From: Sediminihabitans luteus
Lineage (GTDB): Bacteria > Actinomycetota > Actinomycetes > Actinomycetales > Cellulomonadaceae
DNA: 64,000 nucleotides
Reading direction: 5' to 3'
Assembly (NCBI RefSeq): GCF_002797595.1
Contig: NZ_PGFE01000002.1
Coordinates: forward strand, 310,001 to 374,000
The translations under genes and the position numbers were made by a program. The notes beneath the pieces were generated by a model. The model searched no databases. It worked only from the letters and a program-made list of their open reading frames with translations, and was not told the DNA's origin. Of this stretch, positions 32,997 to 41,235 are shown in pieces; position 1 is the first letter of the stretch; each line of letters opens with the position of its first letter.

Positions 32997-34661
32997 TCAG
33001 TGCTGGGTCCCGGACGTGATCTCCCCGTGCGACTCGCTCGACCCGAGCTCGTCGTGGTCGCCGTGCGCGTGCGCGGCGGCCAGCTCGGCGGGCGTGACGG
33101 GCTCGACGCGGTCCTCGTAGAAGAAGCGCGACAGGCGGGCGAGGCGACGCTCGTTCTTGTACCCCTTGCGGCGGACGCCGCGGGAGTCCGTCGCGGGCTC
33201 GATCTCGAGAGGACGGTGCGCGGTGTAGTTGACGCGCAGCCAGCGCTCCTGCTCGTCGAGCGGGCGGTGCACCTCGATGTACTCACCGTTGGCGAACCGC
33301 ACGATGCGACCGGTCTCGTGACCGTGCAGGACGAGCTCGCGGTCCTTGCGCTGCAGGCCGAGGCAGATGCGCTTGGTCACCCAGAAGGCGAACCACGGAC
33401 CGACGAAGAACAGGATCCGGAACGCCCAGGTGATCGAGTTGATCGAGAGCGAGAAGTGCGTCGCGATGAGGTCGTTCGACCCGGCGAGCGCCAGGATGAT
33501 GAACGCCGTCAGGAACGCGACCCCGAGGCCGGTGCGCACGGGCACGTTGCGCGGGCGGTCGAGCACGTGGTGCTCGTTCTTGTCCTTCGTGACTGCGGCC
33601 TCGATGAACGGGTAGACGAACAGGAACGTGAACAGCAGGCCCGGGATGATGACCGCGGGGATCAGGATGTTCAGGCTGAGCGTGAACCCGCCGATCACGT
33701 ACTCGGTCTGGCCGGGCATGAGCCGCAGGGACCCCTCGAGGAACAGCATGTACCAGTCGGGCTGGGCGCCGGCCGAAACGGGGGAGGGGTCGAACGGGCC
33801 GTAGTTCCAGACGTTGTTGATCGCCATCGTCGCTCCCATGAGAGCGATGACGCCGAACACGACGAAGAAGAAGCCGCCGGCCTTGGCGACGTACACCGGG
33901 AAGAGCGGGAAGCCGACGACGTTCTTGTCGGTGCGGCCACCGCCCGGGTACTGGGTGTGCTTGTGCAGCACGACCATGAGCAGGTGGACGCCCACGAGCG
34001 CGAGGATGATGCCCGGCACCACGAGGATGTGGAGCGTGAACAGGCGCGGGATGATGTCGTCGCCGGGGAACTCGCCGCCGAAGATGAAGTACGACATGTA
34101 CGAGCCGATGATCGGGATCGACTTGACGACGCCGTCGGTGATGCGCAGGCCGTTGCCGGACAGGACGTCGTCGGGCAGCGAGTAGCCCGTGAAGCCGGCA
34201 CCGAGGCCGAGGATCAGCAGGAGCGTGCCGACGAGCCAGTTGAGCTCACGCGGCTTGCGGAACGCGCCCGTGAAGAACACGCGCATCATGTGCGTCACGA
34301 TGGCCGCCATGAACAGCAGTGCCGCCCAGTGGTGGATCTGGCGCATGAGCAGGCCGCCGCGCACCTCGAACGAGGTGTGCAGCGTCGAGCTGAACGCCTC
34401 GGACATGAGCACGCCGTCCATGGTGTTCGGCGCACCGTGGTGCGTCACGAGCGCCATGCTCGGCACGAAGAACATCGTCAGGAAGAACCCCGAGAGGATC
34501 AGCACGACGAACGAGTAGAGGGCGATCTCGCCCAGCAGGAACGACCAGTGGTCGGGGAAGGTCTTGCGAGCGAACTCCTTGACCGCGTGACCGATGCCGG
34601 TGCGCTGGTCCAGGTAGTCCGCGGCGCCGGCTGCGGCGCGCTCGGTCGTCGTGGTGGTCAC
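32997..34661 (-). CDS. qcrB: Cytochrome bc complex cytochrome b subunit
   Basis: A 554-residue membrane subunit of the menaquinol:cytochrome c oxidoreductase. Long b-type helices hold the four heme histidines, for instance in GGLLMRQIHHWAALLFMAAI, the segment THMMRVFFTGAFRKPRE, and FTLHILVVPGIILALVGVHL. The quinol-site PDW appears as AQPDWYMLF, close to the family's P-x-W-Y motif, and GGRTDKNVVGFPLFPVY is usual in actinobacteria. The C-terminal ~140 residues are the actinobacterial cytoplasmic extension, ending in a His/Glu-rich tail. GTG 34661 overlaps the qcrA stop. Last gene of ctaE-qcrC-qcrA-qcrB. Confidence 0.97.
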   Translation of the reverse strand: MTTTTTERAAAGAADYLDQRTGIGHAVKEFARKTFPDHWSFLLGEIALYSFVVLILSGFFLTMFFVPSMALVTHHGAPNTMDGVLMSEAFSSTLHTSFEVRGGLLMRQIHHWAALLFMAAIVTHMMRVFFTGAFRKPRELNWLVGTLLLILGLGAGFTGYSLPDDVLSGNGLRITDGVVKSIPIIGSYMSYFIFGGEFPGDDIIPRLFTLHILVVPGIILALVGVHLLMVVLHKHTQYPGGGRTDKNVVGFPLFPVYVAKAGGFFFVVFGVIALMGATMAINNVWNYGPFDPSPVSAGAQPDWYMLFLEGSLRLMPGQTEYVIGGFTLSLNILIPAVIIPGLLFTFLFVYPFIEAAVTKDKNEHHVLDRPRNVPVRTGLGVAFLTAFIILALAGSNDLIATHFSLSINSITWAFRILFFVGPWFAFWVTKRICLGLQRKDRELVLHGHETGRIVRFANGEYIEVHRPLDEQERWLRVNYTAHRPLEIEPATDSRGVRRKGYKNERRLARLSRFFYEDRVEPVTPAELAAAHAHGDHDELGSSESHGEITSGTQH

Positions 34662-35692
34662 TTGAGACGCTCCCAGTAGCTCGGGCCGACGGGCTGGTCG
34701 AAGTCGTCCTGCGCGACGAGGTAGCCCTCGTCGTCGACGGTGATCGGCAGCTGCGGAAGCGGGCGGTGCGCGGGGCCGAACACGACCTTGGCACCGTTCG
34801 CGACGTCGAACGTGGACTGGTGGCACGGGCACAGCAGGTGGTGCGTCTGCTGCTCGTACAGGGCCACCGGGCACCCCACGTGGGTGCAGATCTTCGAGAA
34901 CGCGACGATGCCCTCGTGCGACCAGGTCTGGCCCTTCGGCGACTGGTCGGACTCGATGTCGCGCGGGTCCAGACGGATCAGCAGGACGACGGCCTTGGCC
35001 TTCTCCGTGATCCACTCGTGGGAGGTGCGCTCCTCCTCCGAGACGTCGGGGATGACGTGGAAGACCGAGCCGATGGTGACGTCCGCGGCCTTGATGGGCC
35101 GACCCGTGGGATCGGTCGCCAGGCGCATGCCCTTCTCCCACCGGGTGTGCCGGAACTTGCCGACGTTCCAGTCGTTGCCGACGCTCGAGACGAGCGGGAC
35201 GGCGATCGTCAGCGGGAAGAGGGCGAGGGCGGAGAGCGCCGCGCCCTTGAGCACGCCGCGACGGCCGATGCCCGAGTCCTTGACGCCGTCCTGGAGCTTC
35301 TGGACGGCGACCTCGCGGACCTCGTCGGGGCTGCGCTGCGCGTGCCGCTCCTCCGAGACCTCGGTGTCCGACATCAGGGTCTTGGCCCAGTGCACGGCCG
35401 CCAGGCCGATGCCCAGCAGGGCGAAGGCCATGCCGAGGCCGAGCGTGAGGGTCGAGAACCGCGTGCCGTCAGTCGTGCCGTCGGGACGGAACGCGAAGTA
35501 TGCGATCAACGAGCCGATGGTGCCGAGGATCGAGATCACGAACAGGACGACGACCTGGAGCTCGGCGCGCTTGTCGGCTGCGGGCTCGTGGTCCGCGCGG
35601 CGGTGCTTGTGCTCGGGCATGCCCGGGTCGGCGAAGACCTCCTGCGACGCTCCCGGCGTCGTCAGGTCGGTCGAGTGCTGGTTGTCGCTCAT
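34658..35692 (-). CDS. qcrA: Rieske iron-sulfur subunit of the cytochrome bc complex
   Basis: A 344-residue Rieske protein. The two 2Fe-2S binding loops are CTHVGCPVALYE and CPCHQSTFDVANGA. Three helices precede the soluble domain, as in actinobacteria: VVVLFVISILGTIGSLIAYF, STLTLGLGMAFALLGIGLAA and LKGAALSALALFPLTIAVPL, the last preceded by a twin-arginine-like GIGRRGVLKG. ATG 35692 overlaps the qcrC stop (ATGA) and its own stop overlaps the qcrB start. Confidence 0.97.
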   Translation of the reverse strand: MSDNQHSTDLTTPGASQEVFADPGMPEHKHRRADHEPAADKRAELQVVVLFVISILGTIGSLIAYFAFRPDGTTDGTRFSTLTLGLGMAFALLGIGLAAVHWAKTLMSDTEVSEERHAQRSPDEVREVAVQKLQDGVKDSGIGRRGVLKGAALSALALFPLTIAVPLVSSVGNDWNVGKFRHTRWEKGMRLATDPTGRPIKAADVTIGSVFHVIPDVSEEERTSHEWITEKAKAVVLLIRLDPRDIESDQSPKGQTWSHEGIVAFSKICTHVGCPVALYEQQTHHLLCPCHQSTFDVANGAKVVFGPAHRPLPQLPITVDDEGYLVAQDDFDQPVGPSYWERLK

Positions 35693-36468
35693 GAGGACTT
35701 TGCTCCGATCCAGACCGCGGCACCGACGAGCAGGCCGAGTCCGACGACCCACACCCACAGGCCCTCGCTCACGGGGCCGAGGCCGCCGAGCGTCAGACCG
35801 CCGGCAGAGCCCTCGCGCTGCTCCATGAGGTACGCGATGACGTCCCGCTTCTCCTCGGGGGTCACGTTGGCGTCGTTGAAGACCGGCATCGACTGCGGGC
35901 CGGTCAGCATCGCCTGGTAGATGTTCGTCGCCGAGGTGTGCATGAGCGACGGCGCGAACTTGCCCTCGGAGAGCGCCCCACCCGCTCCGACGGCGTTGTG
36001 GCACATCGCGCAGTTGGTGCGGAAGATCGCGGCTCCGGACGCCGGGTCGCCCTGGCTCGGGTCGACCTGGTCGGCGGTCGGGACGGCCGGACCGTCACCG
36101 AGCGACGCGACGTAGGCGGCGAGCTGTGCCGTCTGCTCGGCGTCGAACTGCGCCGGCTTCTCGATGGCCTGGGGACCGTTCATCTGCATCGGCATGCGAC
36201 CGGTCGAGACCTGGAAGTCGACTGCCGCGGCACCGACGCCGACGAGGGACGGGACGCCGTCCGAGCCCTCCGCGTTGATGCCGTGGCACGTCGCGCAGTT
36301 GGCCTGGAAGAGCTTCTTCCCGGTCTCGATGTCCTGGACGTTCGCGCTGTCGGCGCTTGCCGGGGATGGGGCCAGGAGCGCGTACACGCCTCCGGTGGCC
36401 AACAGCGCCAGCAGCAGCAGCACGACCGGCGCGAGCCGGTGGTGCCTGCGGGCGGCGAGTGCCTTCAC
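35689..36468 (-). CDS. qcrC: Diheme cytochrome c subunit of the bc complex
   Basis: A 259-residue membrane-anchored diheme cytochrome c that replaces a soluble cytochrome c in the bcc-aa3 supercomplex. Two C-x-x-C-H heme sites are visible, FQANCATCHGINAEGSDG and FRTNCAMCHNAVGAGG, each with a later Met ligand (MPMQMNGPQAI and SMPVFNDAN). An N-terminal signal/anchor (LAPVVLLLLALLATGGVYAL) and a C-terminal helix (LWVWVVGLGLLVGAAVWIG) bracket the domains. Starts at GTG 36468. Confidence 0.97.
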   Translation of the reverse strand: MKALAARRHHRLAPVVLLLLALLATGGVYALLAPSPASADSANVQDIETGKKLFQANCATCHGINAEGSDGVPSLVGVGAAAVDFQVSTGRMPMQMNGPQAIEKPAQFDAEQTAQLAAYVASLGDGPAVPTADQVDPSQGDPASGAAIFRTNCAMCHNAVGAGGALSEGKFAPSLMHTSATNIYQAMLTGPQSMPVFNDANVTPEEKRDVIAYLMEQREGSAGGLTLGGLGPVSEGLWVWVVGLGLLVGAAVWIGAKSS

Positions 36469-36517
36469 GAATCGATCCTCGTCTCGCAGATGGGGGAGCA
36501 GGGGCGGTGGGTCGGGC

Positions 36518-37171
36518 TCATCGCAGGATGTAGATCACGGCGAAGAGCGCGATCCACACGACGTCGACGAAGTGCCAGTAGTAGGACGTGACGATGCCGG
36601 TGGTGGCCTCGTGGTGCCCGAAGTTCTTGGCCGAGAACGAGCGGCCGAGGAGGAACAGGAACGCGATGAGCCCGCCGACGACGTGCAGACCGTGGAACCC
36701 GGTCGTCAGGTAGAACACCGAGCCGTACGCGGACGACGAGATCGTCAGGCCGTGCTCGACGAGCTCGGCGTACTCGAAGACCTGGCCGCCGATGAAGAAC
36801 GCGCCCATGAGGAAGGTGAGCGTGGTCCACTCGTTCATCCCCCACTTGGGGAGGTTCCAGATCGATCCGGTGCGGACCGGCTGGAACCGCTCGGCGGCGG
36901 TGACGCCGGCCTGGCACGTGAACGACGACGCGACGAGGACGAGCGTGTTGATCGTCGCGAACGTGAGGTTCAGGTGGTCGCTCTGCGCCGTCCACTCGTC
37001 CGTCGGCGTGACCGAGCGGACGGTGAAGTACATGGCGAAGAGCCCGGCGAAGAACATGAGCTCGCTGGCAAGCCAGACGATCGTCCCGACCGAGACAGGG
37101 TTCGGTCGGTTGACGCTCACGTGCTGATGGGCGTGGGGGGCAGCAGCCGTTGCGGTCGTCACGACAGCCAT
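36518..37171 (-). CDS. ctaE: Cytochrome c oxidase subunit III
   Basis: A 217-residue membrane subunit of the aa3 oxidase. [20 protein letters not shown] contains the conserved Glu of helix [26 protein letters not shown] the next pair, and [19 protein letters not shown], then [20 protein letters not shown] the closing H-F-V-D-V-V-W signature. ATG 37171 is taken as start; a GTG three codons later is possible and an in-frame start at 37201 would add ten residues. First gene of the qcr operon, 49 bases ahead of qcrC. Confidence 0.96.
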   Translation of the reverse strand: MAVVTTATAAAPHAHQHVSVNRPNPVSVGTIVWLASELMFFAGLFAMYFTVRSVTPTDEWTAQSDHLNLTFATINTLVLVASSFTCQAGVTAAERFQPVRTGSIWNLPKWGMNEWTTLTFLMGAFFIGGQVFEYAELVEHGLTISSSAYGSVFYLTTGFHGLHVVGGLIAFLFLLGRSFSAKNFGHHEATTGIVTSYYWHFVDVVWIALFAVIYILR

Positions 37172-37473
37172 TATGGCCGAAGGAGGGGCGGTTTGTGGCA
37201 CGGAGTGTGGAGGCGGGGCGCGGTGAATCTCACAAACTCTCCTTATTCCCCCTCGAATCCTCTCACCTCGTGACGGATCGAAATGAACTGTCAGGAAACC
37301 TCGGCGCGTCCCTCCAGGTGACGTCCGGACACGTCTCAGGGTGCGTCGGCACGGTGACCCGCGGCCCCGTCCGTGCCAAGATGCCGTGAGGCACCGGCGG
37401 CGTTCGTGCGCGGGTGCGCTCGACGTTCTTCCCCCCGTCGTGACCGCGGCGGGGCGACGGTGCGAAGGCGAAG
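37172..37473. other. Divergent regulatory region, ctaE / receiver protein
   Basis: 302 bases that must hold the promoter of the ctaE-qcrCAB operon (minus) and of the receiver/trpD genes (plus). This is the most AT-rich stretch near here (around 37230-37310). GTTTGTG at 37191 and CACAAAC at 37231 form an inverted repeat with a 33-base spacer, perhaps a regulator site or leader hairpin of ctaE. I cannot assign boxes with confidence and see no gene. Confidence 0.45.
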
Positions 37474-37932
37474 GTGACGACGGCGATGACGGCGACAGAA
37501 CCGATGACGACCACGACGGGCGCGACGGGAGCCGCCACGGCCCGCGCGGACGGTGCCCCCGCGCCCCGCGTCCTGCTCTACAGCGACGACGCGACGGTGC
37601 GCGCCGCGGTGCGCGCGGCCGTCGGCCCGCGCCTGCGGGCGCACGCGCCCGAGATCGTGTGGCACGAGGTCGCGACCGCGACCGAGGTGGTCGCCCGGGC
37701 GGACGCCGGCGGCTGGGACCTGCTCGTGCTCGACGGCGAGGCCGACAAGGTCGGCGGCATGGGTCTGTGCCGTCAGCTCAAGAACGAGATCTACCGCTGC
37801 CCGCCCGTGCTCGTGCTCACGGGTCGGGCCCAGGACGGCTGGCTCGCGTCGTGGTCGCTCGCCGACGACGCCGTCCCCCGTCCGCTCGACCCCCTGATCC
37901 TGCAGAAGTCCGTCGCAGCCCTGCTGGGCTGA
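37474..37932 (+). CDS. Stand-alone response-regulator receiver-like protein
   Basis: A 152-residue protein from GTG 37474, with GAAGG upstream. After ~30 low-complexity Thr/Ala residues comes a single receiver-like domain: [19 protein letters not shown] with the acidic pair D38-D39, [20 protein letters not shown] with the possible phospho-acceptor D87, [13 protein letters not shown] with T116, and [11 protein letters not shown] where the nearly invariant lysine is Arg (R136). No output domain follows. Such atypical receivers often work without phosphorylation. It lies 28 bases before trpD and is divergent from the respiratory operon, a position I have seen kept in relatives, so a link to either is possible. 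Confidence 0.78.
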   Translation: MTTAMTATEPMTTTTGATGAATARADGAPAPRVLLYSDDATVRAAVRAAVGPRLRAHAPEIVWHEVATATEVVARADAGGWDLLVLDGEADKVGGMGLCRQLKNEIYRCPPVLVLTGRAQDGWLASWSLADDAVPRPLDPLILQKSVAALLG

Positions 37933-37960
37933 GGCGTCCCACCCACGAGAGGTCCTCACC

Positions 37961-39088
37961 GTGTCATCCCCGTCCCCGCAGACCCAGGTCACGACGACGC
38001 CCACCACGAGCGACCACGACGCGGGCGCGCGTGCGGACTCGTGGCCCGACGTCCTGACGGACCTCGTCGCGGGTCACGACCTGACGGCGGCGCGGGCGGC
38101 GTGGGCCATGGACCAGGTCATGGCGGGGGAGGTCGCACCGACGCTCCTCGCCGGGTTCCTCGTCGCGCTCCGGTCCAAGGGCGAGACGGTCGAGGAGCTC
38201 ACCGGTCTCGCCGACACGATGCTCGCGCACGCGCGTCGTTTCACGGTCGAGGGCCCGAGCGTCGACATCGTCGGTACGGGCGGTGACCGTCACCGGACCG
38301 TCAACGTGTCGTCCATGGCCGCGTTCGTCGTGGCCGGTGCCGGCCTCCAGGTGGTCAAGCACGGCAACCGCGCCGCGTCGTCGGCGTCGGGATCGGCCGA
38401 CGTGCTCGAGCAGCTCGGGATCCGGCTCGACCAGACGCCGGAGCGCGTGCAGGCGATCGCCGGCGAGGCCGGGATCACCTTCTGCTTCGCGCAGGTGTTC
38501 CATCCCTCGTTCCGGCACACCGCCGCCGCGCGCAAGGACCTCGGGATCGCGACCGCGTTCAACTTCCTCGGCCCGCTCACGAACCCCGCGCAGCCGCGCG
38601 CGACGGCCGTGGGATGCGCCGACGCGCGCATGGCCCCGCTCATGGCGGGCGTCCTGGCCTCGCGCGGGGGCTCGGCGCTCCTGTTCCGCGGCGCCGACGG
38701 CCTCGACGAGCTCGCCGCGACGAGCGTGTCGTCGGTGTGGGAGGTCCGCGACGGCCGGGTCGTCGCGGGCGAGCTCGACGCGGCGGCCGACCTCGGCCTG
38801 GACCGCATCACGATCGACGACCTGCGCGGCGGGTCCGCGAGCGAGAACGCCCAGGTCGCGCGCGACGTGCTCGCGGGCGCGACCGGCCCCGTGCGTCAGA
38901 CGGTGGTGCTCAACGCCGCGGCGGCCATCGTGGCGGACGGTCGTCTCCCGGGCACCGTCGAGGGGCCGCTCGTGGCGCGCCTCGAGGCGGCGATGCGGAT
39001 CGCCGAGCGCAGCATCGACGAGGGCGCGGCCGCAGCGACGCTCGAGCGGTGGGCGCGGGCGTCGTCCGCGGACTCGGCGTCGTCCTGA
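37961..39088 (+). CDS. trpD: Anthranilate phosphoribosyltransferase
   Basis: A 375-residue enzyme of tryptophan synthesis that joins anthranilate to PRPP. The N-terminal helical domain (AWAMDQVMAGEVAPTLLAGFL) is followed by the PRPP loop VDIVGTGGDRHRTVNVSS, then KHGNRAASSASGSADVLEQL (anthranilate site), FCFAQVFHPSFRHTAAARKD and FNFLGPLTNPAQPRATAVG, all standard for TrpD. The first ~28 residues are an extra polar tail. GTG start at 37961. Other trp genes are not nearby. Confidence 0.95.
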   Translation: MSSPSPQTQVTTTPTTSDHDAGARADSWPDVLTDLVAGHDLTAARAAWAMDQVMAGEVAPTLLAGFLVALRSKGETVEELTGLADTMLAHARRFTVEGPSVDIVGTGGDRHRTVNVSSMAAFVVAGAGLQVVKHGNRAASSASGSADVLEQLGIRLDQTPERVQAIAGEAGITFCFAQVFHPSFRHTAAARKDLGIATAFNFLGPLTNPAQPRATAVGCADARMAPLMAGVLASRGGSALLFRGADGLDELAATSVSSVWEVRDGRVVAGELDAAADLGLDRITIDDLRGGSASENAQVARDVLAGATGPVRQTVVLNAAAAIVADGRLPGTVEGPLVARLEAAMRIAERSIDEGAAAATLERWARASSADSASS

Positions 39089-39091
39089 GCG

Positions 39092-39373
39092 TCAGTCGTC
39101 GAGGCCGAGCGCGAACGCCTGCTCGAGGTCGACGTCGGAGTAGGCGCGGAACGCGATGAACGTCTCGGTGCGGACCACGCCCCGGACCTTGCTCAGCCGG
39201 TCGGCGATCACGTCCGCGAACTCGTGGTGCTCGCGCACGCGGATCATCGCGACGAGGTCGGCCTTGCCCGTGACGGAGTAGACCTCGCTGACGCCGTCGA
39301 TCGCGGCGACCTCGGAGGCGACCTCCGGGATGCGGTCGGGGTCGGTGTCGATCAGGACGATGGCGGTCAGCAC
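39092..39373 (-). CDS. Stand-alone Lrp/AsnC ligand-binding (RAM) domain
   Basis: A 93-residue alpha/beta protein, MLTAIVLIDTDPDRIPEVAS onward, matching the amino-acid-sensing domain of Lrp/AsnC regulators with no helix-turn-helix. V-x-x-V-x-x-V-T-G-x-x-D (VSEVYSVTGKADLVAMIRV) and KVRGVVRTETFIAF are typical. Such proteins form octamers and can sense amino acids or join full-length Lrp proteins. The GTG overlaps the end of the exonuclease gene by seven bases, so they are co-transcribed. It faces trpD, with 3 bases between the stops. Confidence 0.9.
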   Translation of the reverse strand: MLTAIVLIDTDPDRIPEVASEVAAIDGVSEVYSVTGKADLVAMIRVREHHEFADVIADRLSKVRGVVRTETFIAFRAYSDVDLEQAFALGLDD

Positions 39374-41160
39374 GGTGCCTCCTGGGTCTCGGTGTCGGGC
39401 GACGTCGCCCTGGCTGCCAGGGTAGCCGTGGCGGGGCGTGCCGCGGCGACCGCCGCGGCGACGTCACGGAACCCCTGGGCCGAGCGCACGGGCGACGTCC
39501 ACGGGTCGCTCACGGCGACGAGCCGGACGCCGGGCTGCTCGAGCCAGTCCTGCACGAGCGCGGCCTCGTGCGGGTGGCACGCCGGGGCGGGCGGCACGGG
39601 CGCGGGGACGTCGTCCGCGGTCAGGCGCAACGCGTCGACCAGGGGCAGGGGGTCCGTGCCCCGCGGTGCGACGGCGGTCGCCGCGAGCCGCGCGTGCCGG
39701 ACCACGACGAGCTCCCACCCGCCGTCGTCGGTCGCCCGGGCGGCGACGAGCTCGCGGCACGCCGCGAGCGGGCGCAGGCCCTGGGCACGCGCCGCGCCCG
39801 TGAGGAAGGCGCCGAGGCGGCGGGTCACGTCCCCGGCCTCCTCGAAGCGCTCGCCGTCGGCGAGGGCGTGGATGTGGCGGGCCAGGGTGCGGACGACGAG
39901 CGACGGGTCGCCCGTCATGACCTCGCGCGCGGTCGCCGCGACGTCGCCGTAGGCGGTGTCGGCCTCGCGCGTCGTGCAGGGCGCGCTGCACCGTCCCATC
40001 TCGGCGAGCACGCACGCGCGCGCCGACGGCGAGGCGGTGCGCGGCAGCCGCGCGGTGCAGCGCCGCAGGTCGACCGCGTCGTGCACCGCGTCGATCGCGT
40101 CCTGGGCGGTCCGGCGCGAGGCGAACGGCCCGAGGTAGGCGGCGCCGGGGGAGTCGCGCACGGTCCGCACGACCGAGAGGCGGGGGTACGCCTCGTCGGT
40201 CAGCCCGACCCAGGACATCCGTTCGGGGAACTTCGACCGACGGTTGTAGCGCGGCGCGTGCTCGGTGATGAGCCGGAGCTCGCGCACCGCGGCCTCGAGC
40301 GGCGTCGCGCACTCGACGGGGCGCACGGAGGTCGCGATCTGGACCATCTCGGTGATCCGCCCGCGCTTCTCGGCCGCCGTGAAGTAGCTGCGCACGCGGC
40401 GTCGGATCGAGACCGAGGTGCCGACGTACAGCACCTCGTCGTCCGGCCCGAGGAACTGGTAGACGCCGGGGCCGTCGGGGAGCCCGTCCGCGAGGTGTCG
40501 CTTGCGCCGCACCGCGGCGGGCACCGGGTCGGCGGCCGTGGCGAGGTCCTCCAGGTGCGTGACGCCGAGGGGGGCGAGGCGGGCGAGGAGGGCGTGCAGG
40601 ACGTCGACCGTGGCACGCGCGTCCGACAGGGCGCGGTGGTCGGGGGAGACCTGCGCCCGGAAGAGCGCGGCGAGGGTCGCGAGCTTGTGGTTGGGAGCCT
40701 CGTCGCGCGTGACGACGCGACGCGCGAGCCGCACGGTGTCGACCACGGTCGGTGCGGGCCACGCGTACCCGGCGGCCGCGGTCGCGGCCTTGAGGAACCC
40801 GACGTCGAACGGGGCGTTGTGGGCCACGAGCACAGCCCCGCGGGCGAACTCGAGGAAGCTCGGGAGCACCGCCTCGACGCGCGGGGCGCCGACGAGCATC
40901 GCAGTGCTGATGCCCGTGAGCCGGGCGACGAAGGCGGGCACGGGCATGCCCGGGTCGACGAGCGTCTGGAACTCGCCGAGCACCTCGCCACCGCGCACCT
41001 TGACGGCGCCGATCTCGGTGATCCCCGCGTCCGCGGGCGAGCCGCCCGTGGTCTCGAGGTCGACCACCACGAACGTCACGTCCTGCAGGGGCGTGCCGAG
41101 GTCGTCGAGGGTCGGCTGGACGTGCGTCGGTCGGACGCCGGTCGGGGACTGCGCGGGCAT
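39367..41160 (-). CDS. DEDD exonuclease fused to a GIY-YIG endonuclease domain
   Basis: A 597-residue protein. Residues ~25-190 form a DnaQ-like 3'-5' exonuclease: VVVDLETTGGSPADAGITEI (Asp, Glu), LVAHNAPFDVGFLKAA (Asp) and PDHRALSDARATVDVLHALL (His, Asp). Residues ~220-310 form a UvrC/Cho-type GIY-YIG nuclease: LPDGPGVYQFLGPDDEVLYVG then SIRRRVRSYF, and an ELRLITEHAPRYNRRSK block with the catalytic Glu. The rest resembles the middle of UvrC, including a Cys-rich ACVLAEMGRCSAPCT. The combination suggests excision repair with end trimming. ATG 41160 chosen; it sits downstream of the acyl-CoA synthetase gene on the same strand. Confidence 0.92.
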   Translation of the reverse strand: MPAQSPTGVRPTHVQPTLDDLGTPLQDVTFVVVDLETTGGSPADAGITEIGAVKVRGGEVLGEFQTLVDPGMPVPAFVARLTGISTAMLVGAPRVEAVLPSFLEFARGAVLVAHNAPFDVGFLKAATAAAGYAWPAPTVVDTVRLARRVVTRDEAPNHKLATLAALFRAQVSPDHRALSDARATVDVLHALLARLAPLGVTHLEDLATAADPVPAAVRRKRHLADGLPDGPGVYQFLGPDDEVLYVGTSVSIRRRVRSYFTAAEKRGRITEMVQIATSVRPVECATPLEAAVRELRLITEHAPRYNRRSKFPERMSWVGLTDEAYPRLSVVRTVRDSPGAAYLGPFASRRTAQDAIDAVHDAVDLRRCTARLPRTASPSARACVLAEMGRCSAPCTTREADTAYGDVAATAREVMTGDPSLVVRTLARHIHALADGERFEEAGDVTRRLGAFLTGAARAQGLRPLAACRELVAARATDDGGWELVVVRHARLAATAVAPRGTDPLPLVDALRLTADDVPAPVPPAPACHPHEAALVQDWLEQPGVRLVAVSDPWTSPVRSAQGFRDVAAAVAAARPATATLAARATSPDTETQEAPC

Positions 41161-41235
41161 GCGCGCGAGACTACGGGCGACCACTGACGGTCGGTCGCCG
41201 ACGGACGACGCCGGGGGCGCCGTCCGTCGGTGCGG

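Noticed and set aside
37172-37473. A small gene in the ctaE upstream gap (79-codon frame from 37150)
   Set aside because: It starts inside ctaE, has mixed composition without codon bias, and overlaps the most AT-rich promoter-like part of the gap.
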